Source: Hymenopus coronatus (Eukaryota; Arthropoda; Insecta; Mantodea; Hymenopodidae). From it: 64,000 bases of DNA. Of the stretch, positions 12,000 to 22,599 are shown piece after piece (the stretch's first letter is position 1; each line of letters begins with the position of its first letter). The stretch lies in NCBI GenBank assembly GCA_030762935.1, contig CM060900.1, forward strand, positions 400,243,132-400,307,131, given 5' to 3'. The notes below the pieces were generated by a model, which worked only from the letters and a program-made list of their open reading frames with translations, had not been told where the DNA came from and did no database searches. Position numbers and translations under genes: made by a program.

Positions 12000-12684
12000 G
12001 TGAGTTGTTTTATGTGCTTCTCTTCAGAAAGTTCATATTTATTAGGGATAGCCATACAATAATTGGTTACACTGTAAAGGTTAAGTTAATGTAATGGCTA
12101 CAGAAGTAATGGAGACAGACAGTAACTAGTTATCTCATTAATGGTTACTAAAATAATGGAGACAATTGTTTCTGGGTGACATCTTCACTGCATGTGCACT
12201 GGTATCACTTATCAAGAACTAGTTACATTAATTTGTTGTGCAGTATCAGTCTCCTCTGCAAGAAATCATGAATTGCATTATTGATCTAATATACCATCTA
12301 GTGAGAAAAATGCCTATCAATCATCCACTGTGCTACATATATATTCCCAGCTGAGATTGTCTGCATGTGTTGTAATTTTCAATAATATGTGTTGGGCATT
12401 AATGTTTCTCTTCTCTAGCAACGTCACCTTTCAAAATAGCTTTACCATGTTCAACATTCTAAGAGAATATTAAGGTTGTTATATGAGGGACTTAGATGCC
12501 CACCTCAACATTTCCACTTTTCATGGCATGTGCATTCTCCATGTATAAAGCTGTCCATAATTTGCTACGTAAGTTGCATGTACTGTCATGTCTTGCTGTT
12601 ATAACAGTATGAAAAATACAGGGATACAAATTCCAACATTTCCTCATGGCTGTGAGATGCATTTCATGACATTTCCTTGCAGCC
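12000..12684 (+). other. Drp1 intron start; nothing recognised
   Basis: Start of the 14.5-kb intron 12000-26517. No feature recognised before the LINE insertion at about 12685. Confidence 0.5.
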
Positions 12685-13088
12685 TCCCAGGGGCCTACTA
12701 CAATAGGTACGGATTTGGCGCACCTGGGGTTCCCGAGCCAACCCTGACTCCCTCGTCTGGGTAACCTCTAAGTGGTGAGGGAGTCATTCAGTCCAAGTGC
12801 TCACCCACGTGTAGGCCGTGTGTGGAGACCTGTGTCGGTGGAAAGGGATATTCAGGTTGGTTGAGGGTTGCGCATTTGAGCCTGGGCTTTTGATCTTCAG
12901 TAACTGGTGAGGGTGTGCAGCCTAATACACTGCTTTGGTTTCTGCTTCATCTAAATGGGAGGCTAGAGACTAACCCACCCTTATTCAATCGGCCAGGACT
13001 AGGTACTATAGCAAACTCCAGGGTGAGTGGGACAAGGAGCCTGCAATATCCTCTGTGTAGCGCTGTCACCCCAGTGGGATGACCCTTA

Positions 13089-14503
13089 TTGGGCTCCGTG
13101 GTGGGTGAGGAACACTGGGGGATGAATTTAAACCATATTTTTGTCGAAGAAAATAACTCTAAATTTAATATGCGTGGAAAGGAAGTAGTCAAGTCTAATG
13201 GTCCTCGATCCTTAGTTATATCTAGGACAGAGGAAGGAAGAAAATTTACGTCTGTGAGTCCTTTTGTCAGCCAAAAGGGATTAGATAACATCGCTGGCCT
13301 GGTTAATTCTTGTGTCAGAGTCTGAAATGGCACCATCCTGTTTGAGGCAATTTCAGCATCCCAGGCAGGAAAGATCCTTTGAGCAAAAATGTTAGGTAGC
13401 TACCGGGTTAAGATTGAAAAGCACAAGATCTTGAACTCCTCACGCAGCGTTATCACCACCCGCGCATTGGACGGTACGTCCAATGAGCTTCAAGAAGATG
13501 TGGCAGAATAAGGCATAACATCCATCTATAGGGTTCAACGGGAACTAAATGGTGAATGCATGCCTACCTGAACCCTGTTTCTTACCTTTGATCAGGTAGA
13601 TCTCCCTCAAAGGATTAAGCCAGGGTATGAATCCACCGAGGTTAGGCTCTACATTCTGAACCCCTTACGCTGTTACAAGTGCCAGCGGTTTGGGTATACC
13701 AAGAAATATTGTATTGGTCGGTCTACCTGTTCTGTGGTGATGGCTTCACACGATGGGGAATGCAGCACCCCTCCATCTTGTGTGAACTGCAATGGGGAAC
13801 ATCCCTCTAGTTCCCGAGATTGGGGCAATGGAAAGGTGAAAGGGAAGGTGTCTTTCTTGGAAGCCTGTAAGCTTCTGCGTATTTGACAACTCTCTGTCCC
13901 GCGGTCTGGTTCTTATAGCTCTGTTACAGCTAAAGCGGTGCCGAGGCAAGAAATCACAACACTGACTTGCGATATCAACGGGGCCACTATTGCAGAAAAG
14001 ATTATCATTGCCAGAACACTTACGAAGACCTCAACAGCTAAATCTATGGTGGCATCAGCATCTGCCAAATCCGCCAATGTAAAGCATATTCCAGCAAAAT
14101 TGTCAACCTCAGGCATTAAGGCCGGTAAAACCGCAGTGTATTCTGCATGATAGAAAGCTTTCAAGACCAGGTATGTCAGGACTGACTTCCTTAAAGAGCG
14201 TGTCGCGCCTGCACCCAAAACTTCCAAGGGTGGTAGAAGTCCTCGTCAGTCTCCACGGAGATCCACTTCTGAGGAATCTTCTGGAAAGACTCTTGATTGG
14301 CGACATCCATCTTTGCCGATCAATACCTCAAATTGGTTTGAGGATCTTGAACCAAAGTTCTCTATTGGTAAGGGGTCCTCCCCTGTGGAGGAGATGGAAC
14401 AGGAGGATTCTGCCCCAACTGCCAAACAGACAGTGCATAAGTGGCAAGATCATGCTCCTGAAAAAAGGGTTAGTCTGACGGCTAAAAAGAATAAATTAAA
14501 CTG
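13089..14503 (+). pseudogene. LINE ORF1 (gag-like, zinc knuckle), decayed
   Basis: Open pieces at 13089-13325, 13938-14150 and 14313-14504 belong to one broken ORF1. Between them, at about 13670-13830, a frame reads CYKCQRFGYTKKYC (CX2CX4-X-X4C knuckle with Tyr for His) and later CVNCNGEHPSSS. This is the row of CCHC-type knuckles typical of Jockey/I-clade gag proteins, which bind the element RNA. The C-terminal part is Ser/Thr/Lys-rich and ends KKNKLN plus stop at 14503. It aligns with the ORF1 of copy 2 (ending 32352). Several frameshifts make it non-functional. Confidence 0.8.
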
Positions 14504-14572
14504 ACCAGCATTACCCAATATGCAGAAACGTCTTTCTATTTAGAACTTATTCCATAATATAGACCATAGCTA

Positions 14573-15480
14573 TCCTACAGTGGAACATACATGGCATTCA
14601 ATCACATCGAGCAGAGCTTGAACTGTTACTCAATGCATATCAAACTCTAGTCATCTGCCTTCAAGAGACAAAGCTTCGTCCACAAGACAATGTTACATTT
14701 AGGCACTACTCTTCTGTATGGTTTGACTTATCACTGGCAGAAGGTGTTCCAGCACACGGGAGCACTATGATGCTCATCAGAGTTGACATTTATGCTGATT
14801 CTGTCTCCTTATAGTCTGACCTCCAGTCAGTTGCTGTAAGGATTACGCTGCCATCTGCACAATTTACCATTTGTAGTATCTATCTGCCTCCCTCTAATGG
14901 CCTCTTGCGCACTGAGTTAGAAGACCTCGTTTCCCAGTTACCAACACCATTTCTGTTGATGAGGGACATGAATGCCCACCATCCACTTTGGGGCTCCCCT
15001 TGGGCCTGTGCGAAAGGTAACATACTTGCCAATTTCTTTGATGCTAACAACCCCTCTCTCTCTTGAATACAAGAGAGCCTAAATTTCTTTCTGATGCCTT
15101 AAATACATTTTCGCATCTGGATATAGCGGTTTGCTCTCCACAGCATGCAGTTTTTTTACAATGTAATGTTATCTCTGATTTGCATTCTAGCGACCACTGT
15201 CCAATGCTTATTAGTCTCTTAGCCCAAGATGTATGTTCTGCACGTTTACCTAGATGGCACTTCGGCAGAGCCAACTGGAACCTTCATTCCAGCCTGGCTG
15301 TTTTTAACTGTAACAAGCACGACTCTGTGACCTTTTTAGTCGAACACCTTACAGAGACCATTATTTCTGCTGCCTGGCTTTATATCCCGTGGTCAACTGA
15401 CAACCCCATCGCTTTCCTGTCCCCTGGTGGACAGATGACTGCCAGAGTACAAGTATAGATTCCTGCACCTCCCTTAAGAG
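14573..15480 (+). pseudogene. LINE ORF2 start: AP-like endonuclease, truncated
   Basis: Reads AILQWNIHGIQSHRAELELL, then LVICLQETKL (catalytic Glu motif), FTICSIYLPPSNG, LLMRDMNAHHPLWGSP (the D.N motif, normally GDFNAHH) and, in another frame from 15063, FSHLDIAVCSP and SDHCPMLI (terminal S-D-H motif). These are the successive motifs of the APE-type endonuclease that nicks target DNA for target-primed reverse transcription. An in-frame stop lies at about 14814 and there is a frameshift near 15060. The sequence loses similarity to copy 2 near 15480, before the RT. Confidence 0.85.
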
Positions 15481-16451
15481 GTAGAGGTCACATCAAAATG
15501 AAAACACATTTTGAAATCATATGTTTTGAACATTTTGGACAAGTTGCAATTTTAAATATTTAAAATTTTTTAAATATTTAAATTATATTTTAAAATTGAC
15601 ATTTAGTTCTCTTTATATAGCAATCAGAATGCACATGTTCGCTGAAATTCAGTTTTAACTATACCAAGAAGTCTTATAGATTAGAAGGGGAAAGAAGTGT
15701 AACTCCTCAGACTTAATAATAAGTGTTACTAACTGTAATACCAGCTTTGACAGCAGCTAAACATTGATATTGCATGCTCCTGCCCATTCACATTCTGGCC
15801 TTTTCAATAAAAATATTGTCATACTCCAAATGGCACCATCACCTTGGATAATCTTATTTAAATGAAATTGGTGAAATTTGAAAGAGAAACTCAAATATTT
15901 TTGTGCATGTCAATAATGGATGGGATCACAGGAATCAAACACAGAAACTAAATTCAGTCACATTTGTGATTAGTCAATATGGATTCATTGTTGGATATTT
16001 AGCAGGCAAGATGCATTTGAATGCTTGTTTTTAAAATCGTATTGTTGTTATAAAAGCTTTATATAGCTATGGTGCACCCACAAGAGCTAGTTGACGTGTG
16101 TTGGAATGGCACAGCATGCAGAGTCTGGTGCAAGTTCAGTGCACTTTTAGGTGAAGGTTTTAACATCAAGTGCCTACACACGTCAATTTTGAGGTGTCAT
16201 GATGTTTTGGATCATGGCTCCAAATGTTATCAAAGAAAGGCCATTCAAGGAGACAATCTGTCAATGCAAGAATTGTGGAATAAGCGCGGGAGGCATTTGT
16301 ACATAGTCCTAAGAAATCTGTATGTAGAGGTAGTTAGCAGCTAAACATCCCTAAATACATTGTATCTAAAATCCTGTGTCCATGACTGAAGTTTCACCCC
16401 TACAAACTGTAATTAGTGCATAAGTGGAAGCCTGATGGCCCTGCGAAATGA
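15481..16451 (+). other. Drp1 intron; nothing recognised
   Basis: AT-rich with a TAAAATTTTTTAAATATTTAAATTA patchy region at 15550-15600. A 91-codon open frame at 16069-16344 shows no family motif and is not called. Confidence 0.45.
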
Positions 16452-16745
16452 TTAGAGGCTATTAGTGTCCAAGAAATCTGTGAATACTTCACCTCTCGCA
16501 CTAGCCCAAGGTGAGCCCCAAAGTGGGTGGTGAGCATTCATGTCCCTTACCAATAGAAAAGGAGTTGGTAGCTGGGAATCGAGGACTTCTAAATCAGTGC
16601 ACGAGAGGCCATTAGAGGGAGGCAGATATATACTACAAATGGTAAATTTAGGAGATGGCAGCTTAATCCTTAGAGCGACCGACTGGATGTAAGACTGCAA
16701 GGAGATGGAATCAGCATAAAATTTATGCTGAGAGCCATTGTATTG
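16452..16745 (-). mobile_element. Jockey/I-like LINE endonuclease fragment (copy 3)
   Basis: Minus-strand frame reads SVALRIKLPSPKFTICSIYL and then LLVRDMNAHHPLWGSPWASA, nearly the same residues as 14820-15010 of copy 1 but in inverse orientation. It is open throughout this piece, so it is less decayed than copy 1 here. Upstream codons of the same open frame (16746-16856) show no LINE similarity. The short piece has neither element end and is a deletion remnant or a fragmentary insertion. Confidence 0.88.
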
Positions 16746-17269
16746 TAAGTCACATTTTACTGATTTTACAAGAGAAGGAAAAAACCACAAAATTAATAAA
16801 ATAGCATTACTTTCAAGGTCTATTTTTTGATTTATTGCTTCAAAATTCATTATCATGACGAATTTTAGCTTATTCTATCAAGTCGTGTACTACTATAACA
16901 ATAATTGTTTTAACAAAATACAAAATTGAATAAATACTAATATGAAAATTGTATGGTTCCAAGCTTTGAACATATTTTAGGGGTTTACAGTGATCAAACA
17001 TAATACATGGAGTAAAAAAAAACAATAATATTGCATAATCTTACCACATGCATATTTATTATATTGTTGAAGCAATTATGCCAGTACGAAATAAATAAAT
17101 GTGTATAGTTCTTAAACAAGACTTTGGAAAAATGCTATCCTAAATAATACTAAATTCAATGTTCTTATTCAGGAAAATCAGCTATGTTATTCTGATGTAG
17201 GTTTTTGAAGTAATCTGTGTATTCTTGTGGAATTCACTGCAATAATTTAAGAATGCTGTCATATTTTGC
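16746..17269 (+). other. Drp1 intron; nothing recognised
   Basis: AT-rich; no motif identified. Confidence 0.4.
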
Positions 17270-18403
17270 TTTAGTTATGGGCTTATTTCGATCTCTGACG
17301 AGCGGTTTATTTGAAGGTAAGCGAAGCTGAAATCGTTTGTTCCTTCGAATATCAACTATGTGAAATGTATCTTCATCAAAAGTGTTTTATAATATCCTAT
17401 GTTCTCCTTTCGCACTTGAAGGTGAACGATTTTAGATAATTGAATATCTTCACCAGTTAAGTCCCTTTTTCGGATTACAAATAGGGAGTTGATATTGCCA
17501 ATAAAGCTGCTGAAGTTTTTAAAATCCTCTTACTCCATCCTCAGAGCATTAATGTTTTTCCCCACTTTGTTTGACAAGTGAAAATGTTCTGCATATTTAA
17601 TTTCTTTTTCTTCCTCTCTATTAGGCTGTGAATACTATCAACCTCCACTTGTGAGTGACCTTTAAGCAACAATTTATGATTTATCTCTTTCAGATTTTCT
17701 CCTCTAGCCAACGACATGATTTTGATTTTGACAACAGTTGACTTTCGGGAACATCATTATGGAGTCCTAAAATTGAAAAACATAAAGAAATAAAAAATAA
17801 AAATGATTAGGCTTCAAGTACTGAGAACATAATTTATTATAGGCAAATTAATGTGTAACCTTTGTATGTTAAATTATAGTCTTACCTTCCTGAAGTTCCT
17901 CGTCAGTGGTGAGTGGATTTTCAATACCTTTAGTAGCGTTGACTATTTCTAGTGTCACTTTGTGCATTAGAATTAATCAGCTCTAAAATAAAAATGTTAA
18001 GGTACAAACAGCTGTTTAATTGTTTTATTTGTATGCACATATTTATAAACTATTATGATTATAACTTAAATATAATATTGTTAATGTCACAAGTTATTTC
18101 TAAGTCTTTAGTGATTTATACATGAATCCGAAGTGACGACAGAATTTATCTGTAGCATTTGCAAATCAAGAGTAGTTTTCCTAGGACTGTTTTACAAAAC
18201 TATTTAATGAAGTGAAGTGATTCACAAAAAGCATTTTAATGCTCTGATCGCATCAGGATATTAAAGAAGGTGGAACAGCTATGTATGGAGGAAGTGTAAA
18301 GAGATTTCGATTAACATTGGAATCAGAGTGAAACCATTATAAATAATAATGCCTTACCTTTTAATAGAGCAACTTCAACAAGCTTCCTTCCTCTGCTAGC
18401 CAT
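17270..18403 (-). pseudogene. small spliced gene relic (MASRGRK ... VEVDSIHSLIE)
   Basis: On the minus strand, an ATG at 18403 begins MASRGRKLVEVALLK and meets a donor AAAAG|GTAAGG after 18358. A second exon 17982-17886 follows an acceptor ATTTTAG and ends CAGGAAG|GTAAGA. A third starts at 17766 after CAATTTTAG. Exon 2 to exon 3 joins in frame (TTDEELQE to GLHNDVPESQ). Exon 3 later reads GHSQVEVDSIHSLIE and, further on, KIVHLQVRKENIGYY. GH(S/T)Q.E.DS(I/M)HS.IE is a motif I recall from uncharacterised arthropod proteins that are multiplied in repeat-rich genomes; its function is unknown to me. Stops in exon 2 and in exon 3 show decay. Introns of 375 and 119 bases are retained, so it is not a processed copy. 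Confidence 0.6.
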
Positions 18404-18698
18404 GTCACACTATTACATATGTAACCACATGATTGATATTGTTGATTTCATAGTCAATAAATGAAGATAAGCATTCTTGCCAAGGTTCATCGACGTAGGC
18501 ATTGAATGAACCAAACTATTTTATGTGGACTAACAATAATCATAGAAGCACTGATGTTAGAGCCAGCAAATCTTAAGTCCTTTTCAGATACTTTGGCATT
18601 AATGAGTGAAGGGACTTACAATCATATGGTCCTCAATATCTCAGCCTCTATCAAAAATCCAAACTATATGATAGTATGCCTCTAAAGAGAATTGTTTT
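18404..18698 (+). other. Drp1 intron; nothing recognised
   Basis: May hold the upstream region of the minus-strand relic at 17270-18403. No promoter motif could be supported. Confidence 0.35.
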
Positions 18699-18699
18699 T

Positions 18700-19010
18700 T
18701 ATCGATAATGGGGCCAAAATCTCGATTTTCCATTTTTTGGACTTAAGATAGTATGGCTCTCAGGTACAGAAATATCATTTCTATGTGTATCGTAGTGCCC
18801 CATATGCTGGAACACCTTCTTCTGGTGATAAATCACACCATACAAAAGAGTAGTGCCTGAATGTAACATTATTTTGTGGGCCAAGCTTTCTCTTGTGAGC
18901 AGATGACTAAAGGTTGATTCTATTTGAGCAACAGTTCAAGCTCTGCTCGATGTGGTCGAATGCCGCATATGTTCCACTGTAGGTTAACCATTGTCTATAT
19001 CATGGGATTT
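18700..19010 (-). mobile_element. Jockey/I-like LINE fragment, endonuclease start (copy 4, right part of split)
   Basis: Minus strand from 19010 reads CATGATATAGACAATGGTTA and CTACAGTGGAACATATGCGG, then CACATCGAGCAGAGCTTGAACTG, closely matching 14560-14660 and 32405-32500. The translation is TLQWNICGIRPHRAELELLL. It continues to about 18700 with increasing divergence. The element's upstream part (ORF1 end) is found on the same strand at 19676-19795, separated by a transposase fragment. Confidence 0.85.
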
Positions 19011-19675
19011 CTCTGAACATTTATTGGTACTAATGAAGGATAATGAAAATCTGTCAGAAAAAATAGTTTTCAGCGATGAGACAACATTCCATGTTAGTGG
19101 AAAAGTGAACAGACAGTGTTAGGATTTGGGGGAGCCAGAGTCCACATGCCTTTTAGGAAGTTGAAAGAGACTCTCCTATAGTGAATGTCTTTTGTGCTTT
19201 ATCGAAACGTCAAAGTCTATGGCCCATTTTTCTTTAGAGACCCCACTGTCAATGGTTCAACTTATCTTGACATGCTCACTAAATGGTTATTTCCACAGCT
19301 GGAAGAAGATGAAGGCAATTAATTTAATTTCCAACAAGATGAATGCCTCCTCACTGGCATTTACATTTTCAGAAACATCTCACTGGCATTTACATTTTCA
19401 GAAACATCTGAATGAGTGGCTTCCAGGAAGATAGATTGGAGATGCAGGAAATGATGATAATGTACACGTGGCTGCTGAGGTCACCTGGCTTGATCTGTGA
19501 CATTTTTTTTGGGGGTTACATAAAGGATGTCTATGTACCCTCATTGTCTCAAAACTGTAAGAAGTGCAACTTCATATCATTGTTACCATCCAGTCCATCT
19601 CATCAGACATGTTGGAGTGTGTGTGTGGCATGATTGCGAATATAGCCTTGATGTCTTCAATGTCACTCGTGGGAA
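19011..19675 (+). mobile_element. mariner-type transposase fragment lodged in a LINE
   Basis: From 19008 the + strand reads DFSEHLLVLMKDNENLSEK followed by IVFSDETTFHVSGKVNRQC, which holds the first catalytic Asp of Tc1/mariner-type DDE transposases. Frameshifted pieces follow: YLDMLTKWLFPQLEED, FQQDECL (second catalytic region), then FFGGYIKDVYVPSLSQNCK and YSLDVFNVTRGNVERH, the usual C-terminus. The N-terminal DNA-binding half and both terminal inverted repeats are missing. Catalytic-core residues after QQD are disrupted by a 29-base tandem duplication (19352-19409). Both sides are flanked by minus-strand LINE sequence from the same copy. Confidence 0.82.
19352..19409 (+). repeat. 29-bp perfect tandem duplication
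   Basis: CACTGGCATTTACATTTTCA plus GAAACATCT occurs twice head to tail, 19352-19380 and 19381-19409, inside the transposase relic. It shifts the frame. Confidence 0.95.
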
Positions 19676-19795
19676 TGTAGAAAGACATTTCTGCATATTG
19701 GGTGGTGCTGGTCGGTTTAATTTATTCTTTTTGTCTGTTGGACCAACTCTTTTCAGGAACACGATCCTTCCACTGTCTAGCAGCGAATAAGTAAC
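19676..19795 (-). mobile_element. Jockey/I-like LINE fragment, end of ORF1 (copy 4, left part of split)
   Basis: Minus strand reads GGATCGTGTTCCTGAA, GTTGGTCCAACAGACAAAAAG and AATAAATTAAACCGACCAGC, then CACCACCCAATATGCAGAAA, matching 14445-14535 and 32285-32380 (end of ORF1 and the short spacer to ORF2). Its continuation is the fragment at 18700-19010. Confidence 0.88.
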
Positions 19796-21234
19796 AAATT
19801 AGATTTGTGGTCGTGCAGTTTTCAAAATCCCCCTTAGATAAACTAGTGTTTTAGTCATGTTGCTGTTCTTCAATATTGGCTAAATGTGATGTTTTTATGT
19901 GCTAGAACAGTGACATACTGTTTTCTAGGAAAGTTATGTATGGGGTTTAATGTATTAAAAGCTGTCTGTAAGTTGCAATGTCCCATTTAATAATGGACTA
20001 GCAATAATGATAGTTGGTGAAATACAAAATATGGCTTATATATTAAGACATTTAGTTGAGCAGGCCTTAGTGCTTTACTCATGAGCTTGTATGTGGTCAT
20101 AGAATCTTTCATACTGTGAGGAATTTTGACCAAATTTGGCAGATATATTTACCATCTACAGGACAAAACACTGATATACTTTTTATCGATGTATCGGCCT
20201 ATGAGGTCAAAAGCAAAATGATAGGTTCAAGTTAAGTGCTAGGAAGCAAACAAACTATGACTGGTGTGCTCAATTATACTTTAGAACCAAACAAAAATCA
20301 TTGAAAAGTTTACAGTGACTTCCCGATATGCCCAATTTCAACATTTTATATGTAAATCTATCATTTGACCACTCTGGACAATACCTTTATATTACACTTA
20401 GGAGACTCAACAAAAAATATAGAATAATTTTTAAAAACTATACCTATCTTAGCTGAAATTGTTCTCATATTTTAGTGGTATAGGGTTCAAATTCCACTGT
20501 TTCAAAGACTTTTGTCTTCATCTTATGAGAAACAAAACTGTGAGGGAAGAATTCTTTCTACTCCTGTTTATATGTAGATGGCCATTGGGGGTGGTGCCAA
20601 CCAAGGGAAGAAATATGATTGGCTTGGCTTCTTTAATGGATCTTCACATAAAACAACACTGTGATGTAGTTGAACTTGAGCATGGACCCCTTGAAAAACC
20701 TTGCATAAAACTTCACTGTGGTTTAGTCTATATTGGGCATGTTCCTCTTAGAAAACTCATGTGTTTATTAGCAGATTTCTTAGTGGATCCCTTCTGATGA
20801 AGGCATTTGTAACTGTTGTCCAGGTAGAACTAAGTTGAAGTTCATAGTTGCAGTTTAAGTTGGTTTTCTCTGGAGGTGGCTAGAGTCTCTTTTACTCTTC
20901 TGTCCCAAGCAGGAGCACTTAAGCTTTTAAATGGTATCTTTGAAGGTTGCTCTGTGGCTAGTGTAGTTTTATGTGAAGATCCTTAAAGTAGCCTATCCAA
21001 TTACATTTCATCACTTGGTTGGTACTGCTCCTAATGATCATCTACAAATAAATAGGAGTATAATTCTTCCCTCAGTTCAGTTTTCCTGAAGACAAAGATG
21101 ATGAGATTCTTTGAAGTGTTGGCATTTGAATCCTTCACCACCTGACTGGAACCCCAAGAGGAAATTGAGGAAAACCCCAGTTCATATTTTATCGCTATGT
21201 TATTCAAACATCTTACAAATTCAGGGTTATAATT
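19796..21234 (+). other. Drp1 intron; unrecognised ORF at 20459-20797
   Basis: A 112-codon + frame, 20459-20797, contains GLASLMDLHIKQHCDVVELE and KLHCGLVYIGHVPLRKL. It has a few Cys and His residues but no family I recognise and no clear start context, so it is left uncalled. The remainder shows nothing. Confidence 0.3.
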
Positions 21235-21370
21235 GTTCTTCCACACACTGTGTAGGCTTAAGTTGAAATGGTAAAATCAGACTAAAAAGTTGATTGCCTT
21301 AGCCAGGATTTTAATCACAGATCTTCAGTTTTCTGTGCCATTGCTCTAACCAGTTGAGCTATCAGATTTT
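21235..21370 (-). repeat. tRNA-derived SINE, minus strand (tandem copy 1)
   Basis: The minus strand from 21370 reads GATAGCTCAACTGGTTAGAG (A-box region), then a decayed box B, GTGATTAAAATCCTGG, then body sequence. Its head aligns with the neighbouring copy that starts near 21660. Confidence 0.75.
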
Positions 21371-21399
21371 ACCAATTGAGTCTCACTGTTTCTTGTAAA

Positions 21400-21665
21400 C
21401 CACAAGGCATTTTAAAATTAATTTTGAAAGGATGTACTTCAATGGCAACTTACAATATAGCAAGTACTTCAAGCCCCAAGACTCATAGTTAATTCTACTA
21501 GGTCAGTCAATAATAATTCATTTTTCTTCCACACATACCATCTGCACAGAGCCCAAAGTTGGAAAGGTAGAATGAGATTGAAAAATTCAGTGTTATAGCC
21601 AGAGTTTGAACCATGGATCTTCAATTTTCCATGGCATTGTTCCATTCAATTGAGCTACATAGCAT
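21400..21665 (-). repeat. tRNA-derived SINE, minus strand (tandem copy 2)
   Basis: Minus strand from 21662: ATGTAGCTCAATTGAATGG (A box), GATCCATGGTTCAAACTCTGG (box B), then body ending near 21400. Both copies share TGAAGATCYRTGRTT and a body phrase TGTGTGGAAGAA. Confidence 0.8.
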
Positions 21666-21775
21666 CTCTCCTCTCCTCTCTCTACACCACTCCTCCCTTC
21701 TCCTCCCATGTCTCTCCTTCGCTCTCCCACTCTGTCACTCTCCCTTCTCTCTTACCCTCTCCTTTCGCAGCAGAA
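21663..21775. repeat. CT-rich low-complexity tract
   Basis: TCTCCTCTCC-type pyrimidine tract next to the SINE head. Confidence 0.85.
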
Positions 21776-22279
21776 ATATCCAGCATTGCTCAGGGCTTTG
21801 GCAGTTTTAGTAAAATCAATTTCCCAAATATTTGTTTGTTTACCATGAATGAATGAAAGCAATTACAATATTGCTGGTATTCAGTTTAACCATTTTCTTT
21901 CACTGTACCAAATTTCCCATACATGAAGAAAATCGTTCAAGTTACCTACCATACAGCAATTTTCAACCATATCTCCTATTAGGAGTGTTTCCTCCCCCTT
22001 TTTTGTCCCTCTTTTCTTTACCACCTCTAAAGGAGAAGGAAGCAAAAGTATTGAGAAAAGAGGCTCATTCCTGCTTAAAATCCTCAAAATTGCAGCCTGT
22101 TAAACCTATTCCACTCCAGCCATTGGGTATTGACCTTGTTATAACACGCCTACAGTATTTTTACTTTTCCTAACATGTATGTACATTATGCATACTAGGT
22201 AGAGAGGGTGCTGTATTCCATCCAAAAACTTTAAACCAAGATTTCACCACAAAATACATGTTTTGAGGATCCTTGAAAC

Positions 22280-22341
22280 CAATTTTTTTTTTGTTTTTTT
22301 TTTTTTTTTGTTTTTTTTTGTTTTTTTTTTGTTTAGAAATG
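22280..22341. repeat. T-rich tract, (T)nG
   Basis: Runs of T separated by single G. This could be a retroposon poly-A tail on the minus strand, but no element was recognised next to it. Confidence 0.85.
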
Positions 22342-22599
22342 TGCATGGGTTTGTGCGTATGAGCACTCAAAACAAAAAGCCCACTATATACCAAACATGG
22401 TATGTAGGTTTAGTGTCTCAAAGATCTGACATAAAGATTTTCAAGAAAATCTCTGTACCATAAACTACCTTTTACAGAAAGAATTTTCAAAAATTTTGAT
22501 TTTCTCAAAAATGGCTCTTAACGATTTTGATTAATTATTACTGATATAAGGTGGAATTTGTGACAGCGATGTGTTCTATCAATTGAAATTCATTAGTTG

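Larger units (their letters stand above)
12685..15480 (+). mobile_element. Jockey/I-like non-LTR retrotransposon, copy 1 (3'-truncated)
   Basis: The 5' edge is set by a match to copy 2 at 30826 (CCCAGGGGCCYACTAYRATAGGTAC). In order it has a 5' UTR of about 400 bases, a gag-like ORF1 with zinc knuckles (13089-14503) and the AP-type endonuclease start of ORF2 (14573 on). It stops around 15480 within ORF2 before any reverse transcriptase. Truncation at the 3' end and not the 5' end is unusual for LINEs and suggests later deletion. Many stops and frameshifts. The clade call rests on gag knuckle layout and endonuclease motifs and is approximate. Confidence 0.85.

Noticed and set aside
12947..13336. 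129-codon minus-strand frame
   Set aside because: Antisense of the LINE 5' UTR and ORF1 start; no motif.
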